A stretch of DNA of 64,000 nucleotides from Pseudomonadaceae bacterium (GTDB lineage Bacteria; Pseudomonadota; Gammaproteobacteria; Pseudomonadales; Pseudomonadaceae): assembly GCA_900766265.1 (NCBI GenBank), contig CAAFUS010000018.1, positions 186,001 through 250,000 of the forward strand, in the 5' to 3' direction. Within the stretch, counting starts at the first letter, position 1. The number at the start of each line of letters is the position of its first letter. A program made the position numbers and the translations under genes. Below, one piece after another: positions 61,375-64,000 of the stretch. The notes beneath the pieces were generated by a model, which was not told the DNA's origin, did no database searches, and saw nothing but the letters and a program-made list of their open reading frames with translations.

Positions 61375-61896
61375 ATGTCTGAATTTTCCGACGCCGATGC
61401 GTTCGATGAAAAAAGCAAATCCCAGGTCAAGCGCGAGCTGCATGCGCTGCAGGAACTCGGCGAGCGCCTGACCACGCTCAAGCCCGAGCTGCTCGAGCGT
61501 CTACCCCTGACCGATGCGTTGCACAAGGCCCTGCTCGATGCGCCCAAGCACAAGGCCCACATCGCCCGCAAACGCCACCTGCAGTACATCGGCAAGCTGA
61601 TGCGCGACCAGGACATCGAGGCCATCCTGGCGCTGGTCGACCAGGTCGACGCCTCGACTCGGCAGTACAACGAGCGTTTCCATGCCCTCGAGCGCTGGCG
61701 CGACCGGCTGATCGGTGGCGACGACCAGACCCTGGAGGCCTTCGTCACCGAATACCCCGAGGCCGATCGCCAGCACCTGCGCGGACTCATCCGCCATGCA
61801 CAGCACGAGGCGGCGCGCAACAAGCCGCCAGCGGCCGCTCGCAAGGTCTTCAAATACATCCGCGACCTTGACGAAACCAAGCGCGGCCTGCGCTAG
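61375..61896 (+). CDS. darP: Ribosome biogenesis protein DarP (YjgA)
   Basis: DarP (YjgA) is a 50S-associated protein that helps late large-subunit assembly. The 173-residue sequence is helical and highly charged, with KSKSQVKRELHALQELGERL near the N-terminus and RKRHLQYIGKLMRDQDIEAIL centrally. The ATG at 61375 (MSEFSDADAFDEKSKSQ) gives the usual length. It is divergent from pmbA and converges with tldD. The yjgA-pmbA pairing is conserved in gammaproteobacteria. Confidence 0.95.
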   Translation: MSEFSDADAFDEKSKSQVKRELHALQELGERLTTLKPELLERLPLTDALHKALLDAPKHKAHIARKRHLQYIGKLMRDQDIEAILALVDQVDASTRQYNERFHALERWRDRLIGGDDQTLEAFVTEYPEADRQHLRGLIRHAQHEAARNKPPAAARKVFKYIRDLDETKRGLR

Positions 61897-61932
61897 CGAA
61901 CATGCCCGGCTTCGCCATCGCTGGCAGCCCCG

Positions 61933-63375
61933 TCATGCGCCGGTGCCGCCGACGGTGATCGCATCGATCTTCAGGGTCGGCTGGCCCACGCCGACCGGGA
62001 CCGATTGCCCGTCCTTGCCGCAGGTGCCCACGCCGCTGTCCAGCGCAAGGTCGTTGCCGACCATCGAGACCCGGTTCATCACCTCCGGACCATTGCCGAT
62101 CAGGGTCGCGCCCTTGACCGGCGCGGTGATCCGGCCGTCCTCGATCAGGTAGGCCTCGCTGGTAGAAAAGACGAACTTGCCGCTGGTGATATCGACCTGA
62201 CCGCCGCCGAGGCTGGCGCAGTAGATGCCGCGCTTGACCGACGCGATGATCTCTTGGGGATCGCTCTCGCCTGCCAGCATGTAGGTGTTGGTCATTCTCG
62301 GCATCGGCAGATGGGCGTAGGACTCGCGGCGCCCGTTGCCAGTAGGCGCGACGCCCATCAGGCGTGCGTTCAGCTTGTCTTGCATGTAGCCGGTCAGCAC
62401 ACCGTTCTCGATCAGGGTGGTGCACTGGGTCGGGGTTCCCTCGTCATCGACGCTCAGCGAGCCACGGCGATCGGTCAGGGTGCCATCGTCGACGATGGTG
62501 CAGAGCTTGGACGCCACCTGCTGACCCACCCTGCCGCTGTAGGCCGAACTGCCCTTGCGGTTGAAGTCGCCTTCCAGGCCGTGCCCGACCGCCTCGTGCA
62601 ACAAGACGCCGGACCAGCCGGAGCCGAGGACCACCGGCAGCGTGCCGGCCGGCGCCGCCACCGCTTCGAGGTTGACCAGCGCCTGGCGCAAGGCCTCACG
62701 TGCGTACCCCATGGCACGGTCCTCGGCCAGGAAGAATTCATAGCCGGTCCGCCCGCCGCCGCCCTGCCCGCCGCGCTCGCGGCGACCGTTCTGCTCGACG
62801 ATGACGCTCACGTTAAAGCGCACCAGAGGCCGGATGTCGGCCGCCAGGCTGCCGTCCATCGCGGCCACCAGGATGTGCTCCCAGACCCCGGCCAGGCTCA
62901 CCGTGACCTGCTTGATGCGCGGATCCAGCGCCCGCGTGGCGGCGTCGATGCGCTTGAGCAGCTCGACCTTTTCCCCGCGTCCCATGCCGTCGAGCGGATT
63001 GGCGCGCGTATAGAGCGGCGACGGGCTCGCCTTGGCGAGCACCTCTACGCTTGCGGATCGACCGCCCCGGGAAATCGAGCGTGCCGCCTGAGCGGCCTGT
63101 TTCAGGGCATCGGCGGTAATCGCATTGCTGTAGGCGAAGCCCGTCTTCTCGCCGGACAAGGCGCGTACCCCCACGCCCTGCTCGAGATGAAAGCCGCCTT
63201 CCTTGACGATGCCGTCCTCGAGCACCCAGCTCTCGGTCACCTGATCCTGAAAATAGAGGTCGGCGGCGTCGATGCCGGGCCCGGCCAGTTCGCCGAGCAG
63301 GCTGGGAAGATCGTCGAGACCCAACCCACCCGGGGTGAGCAGACGCTCGGTGACAGGCAACAGCAGTTCACTCAT
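61933..63375 (-). CDS. tldD: Metalloprotease TldD
   Basis: TldD is the zinc-bearing subunit of the TldD/TldE protease. The HExxxH motif is H260-E261-x3-H265 (HEAVGHGLEGD), with the third ligand expected further on. Length is 480 residues. Two in-frame starts lie six bases apart. The ATG at 63375 is chosen because GGAG, part of the end of the upstream gene, sits five bases in front, while the GTG at 63381 would overlap that gene's stop. Its TGA-adjacent start implies coupling to the nitrilase-family gene upstream. Confidence 0.96.
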   Translation of the reverse strand: MSELLLPVTERLLTPGGLGLDDLPSLLGELAGPGIDAADLYFQDQVTESWVLEDGIVKEGGFHLEQGVGVRALSGEKTGFAYSNAITADALKQAAQAARSISRGGRSASVEVLAKASPSPLYTRANPLDGMGRGEKVELLKRIDAATRALDPRIKQVTVSLAGVWEHILVAAMDGSLAADIRPLVRFNVSVIVEQNGRRERGGQGGGGRTGYEFFLAEDRAMGYAREALRQALVNLEAVAAPAGTLPVVLGSGWSGVLLHEAVGHGLEGDFNRKGSSAYSGRVGQQVASKLCTIVDDGTLTDRRGSLSVDDEGTPTQCTTLIENGVLTGYMQDKLNARLMGVAPTGNGRRESYAHLPMPRMTNTYMLAGESDPQEIIASVKRGIYCASLGGGQVDITSGKFVFSTSEAYLIEDGRITAPVKGATLIGNGPEVMNRVSMVGNDLALDSGVGTCGKDGQSVPVGVGQPTLKIDAITVGGTGA

Positions 63376-63377
63376 AT

Positions 63378-64000
63378 TCACTCCGTAGTGCCGGTCGGAA
63401 CGACCTCTGGCACGCTAAAACGACGGTGCGCGTGCACCGGTATGCGCTGGCGGATCGCGGCCTGCTCCGCCGCGTCGCGGTTGATGGTCAGTACGGCTTC
63501 ACCCTGGGCCTGCTGGCACAAAACCCGGCCCCAAGGCTCAACGATAGACGAATGACCATGGGTCGTACGTCCGCCGGGGTGCTCGCCGCCCTGCGCCGCT
63601 GCCAGGACGTAGCACTGCGTCTCGATCGCCCGGCTGCGGATCAGGGTTTCCCAGTGAGCCTGCCCGGTCACCGACGTAAAGGCCGATGGCGCGCAGATGA
63701 GTTCGGCGCCGCATTCCCTCAAGGCACTGTAGAGTCCAGGGAAGCGAAGGTCGTAACAGACGCTCATGCCCAGCCGGCCCACGGGCGTATCGACCACCAC
63801 AACCCGCTGCCCTGCCGCATACTGGTTCGACTCACGATAGACCCTGCGACTGTCGGCGACCTCGGCATCGAACAGGTGAATCTTGTCGTAGCGCACCACC
63901 CGATCGCCGTCGGCATCGATCAGCAGCGAGCACGCCAGCGGCTTGCCCAGCGGGTCATCGTCCGGCGGCAGCGGCACGGTGCCGGCAACAATCCATAACC
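63378..64000 (-). CDS. Carbon-nitrogen hydrolase (nitrilase family), 5' part outside window
   Basis: The C-terminal part of a nitrilase-superfamily amidase is present, and the gene continues beyond the right edge. The frame reads through to base 64000, and WIVAGTVPLPPDDDP shows that the true start is outside. Two of the three catalytic residues are visible: Lys in RYDKIHLFD and Cys in MSVCYDLRFPG. The Glu lies in the missing part. The order nitrilase-tldD is conserved in pseudomonads. The substrate is unknown. Related proteins of the Nit1/YafV type act on deaminated glutathione or omega-amides. Confidence 0.93.
   Translation of the reverse strand, partial: LWIVAGTVPLPPDDDPLGKPLACSLLIDADGDRVVRYDKIHLFDAEVADSRRVYRESNQYAAGQRVVVVDTPVGRLGMSVCYDLRFPGLYSALRECGAELICAPSAFTSVTGQAHWETLIRSRAIETQCYVLAAAQGGEHPGGRTTHGHSSIVEPWGRVLCQQAQGEAVLTINRDAAEQAAIRQRIPVHAHRRFSVPEVVPTGTTE

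Overview
The window is one continuous piece of a high-GC gammaproteobacterial chromosome. The gene content and order match the Pseudomonadaceae: an mraZ-to-lpxC division/cell-wall cluster with rnpB just upstream, petABC next to rplM-rpsI, a kdsD-kdsC-lptCAB-rpoN-hpf-ptsN-rapZ-ptsO run, algW-hisC-hisD-hisG-murA-mla, and a pilA-pilBCD locus with a sigma-54 promoter. The proteins look most like Pseudomonas stutzeri group (Stutzerimonas), but that genus call is an inference from remembered families, not from a search. I see no prophage, insertion sequence, CRISPR array, tRNA or rRNA.

Layout. 1-3300: accessory/stress end with a 28-residue membrane peptide, an isolated RmlD-type reductase, the lipoprotein OsmE, a charged Rho_N-like protein, a 46-residue Pro/Glu-rich peptide and a ferritin-like protein. 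3370-21120 (minus strand): the complete dcw cluster, read mraZ-rsmH-ftsL-ftsI-murE-murF-mraY-murD-ftsW-murG-murC-ddlB-ftsQ-ftsA-ftsZ-lpxC, with overlapping stops and starts nearly throughout and an MraZ-type operator (four TGG boxes, 10-bp period) downstream of a good sigma-70 promoter. 21415-22694: rnpB and rsmI on the same strand. 22809-26188 (plus): lpoA-yraN-diaA-dolP envelope/replication-control operon. 26255-31137 (minus): sspA-sspB, petABC (cytochrome bc1) and rplM-rpsI. 31477-33300 (plus): an aldo-keto reductase and an orphan ECF-type permease. 33301-38675: yacG-coaE-pilD-pilC-pilB on minus and divergent pilA on plus. 38676-39391 is a roughly 700-bp gene-poor gap. 39392-43201 (minus): cysNC, cysD, a Nif3-like protein. 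algW (plus) then converges on the minus-strand hisG-hisD-hisC block, followed by murA, ibaG and mlaFEDCB. 52882-59880 (plus): Kdo synthesis, LPS export, rpoN and the nitrogen PTS. 59921-64000: pmbA, darP, tldD and a nitrilase-family gene cut by the right edge.

How the genes work together. Most of the window builds and guards the envelope: peptidoglycan precursors and septation (dcw), lipid A commitment (lpxC), Kdo (kdsD/kdsC), LPS export (lptCAB), phospholipid retrograde transport (mlaFEDCB), the LpoA activator and the DolP lipoprotein, and the envelope-stress protease AlgW. RapZ, in enterobacteria, also controls amino-sugar supply. RpoN is encoded here and a textbook -24/-12 promoter lies in front of pilA in the same window, so regulator and target are both present.

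Unexplained signals: twin stem-loops with the same 15-bp core but different arms in the rplM leader, a 30-bp dyad between rnpB and mraZ, a terminator whose loop holds the lptB stop codon, a strong hairpin between rpoN and hpf, the gene-poor gap beside pilA, and two very small genes near the left edge. No clearly new multi-gene system was found.
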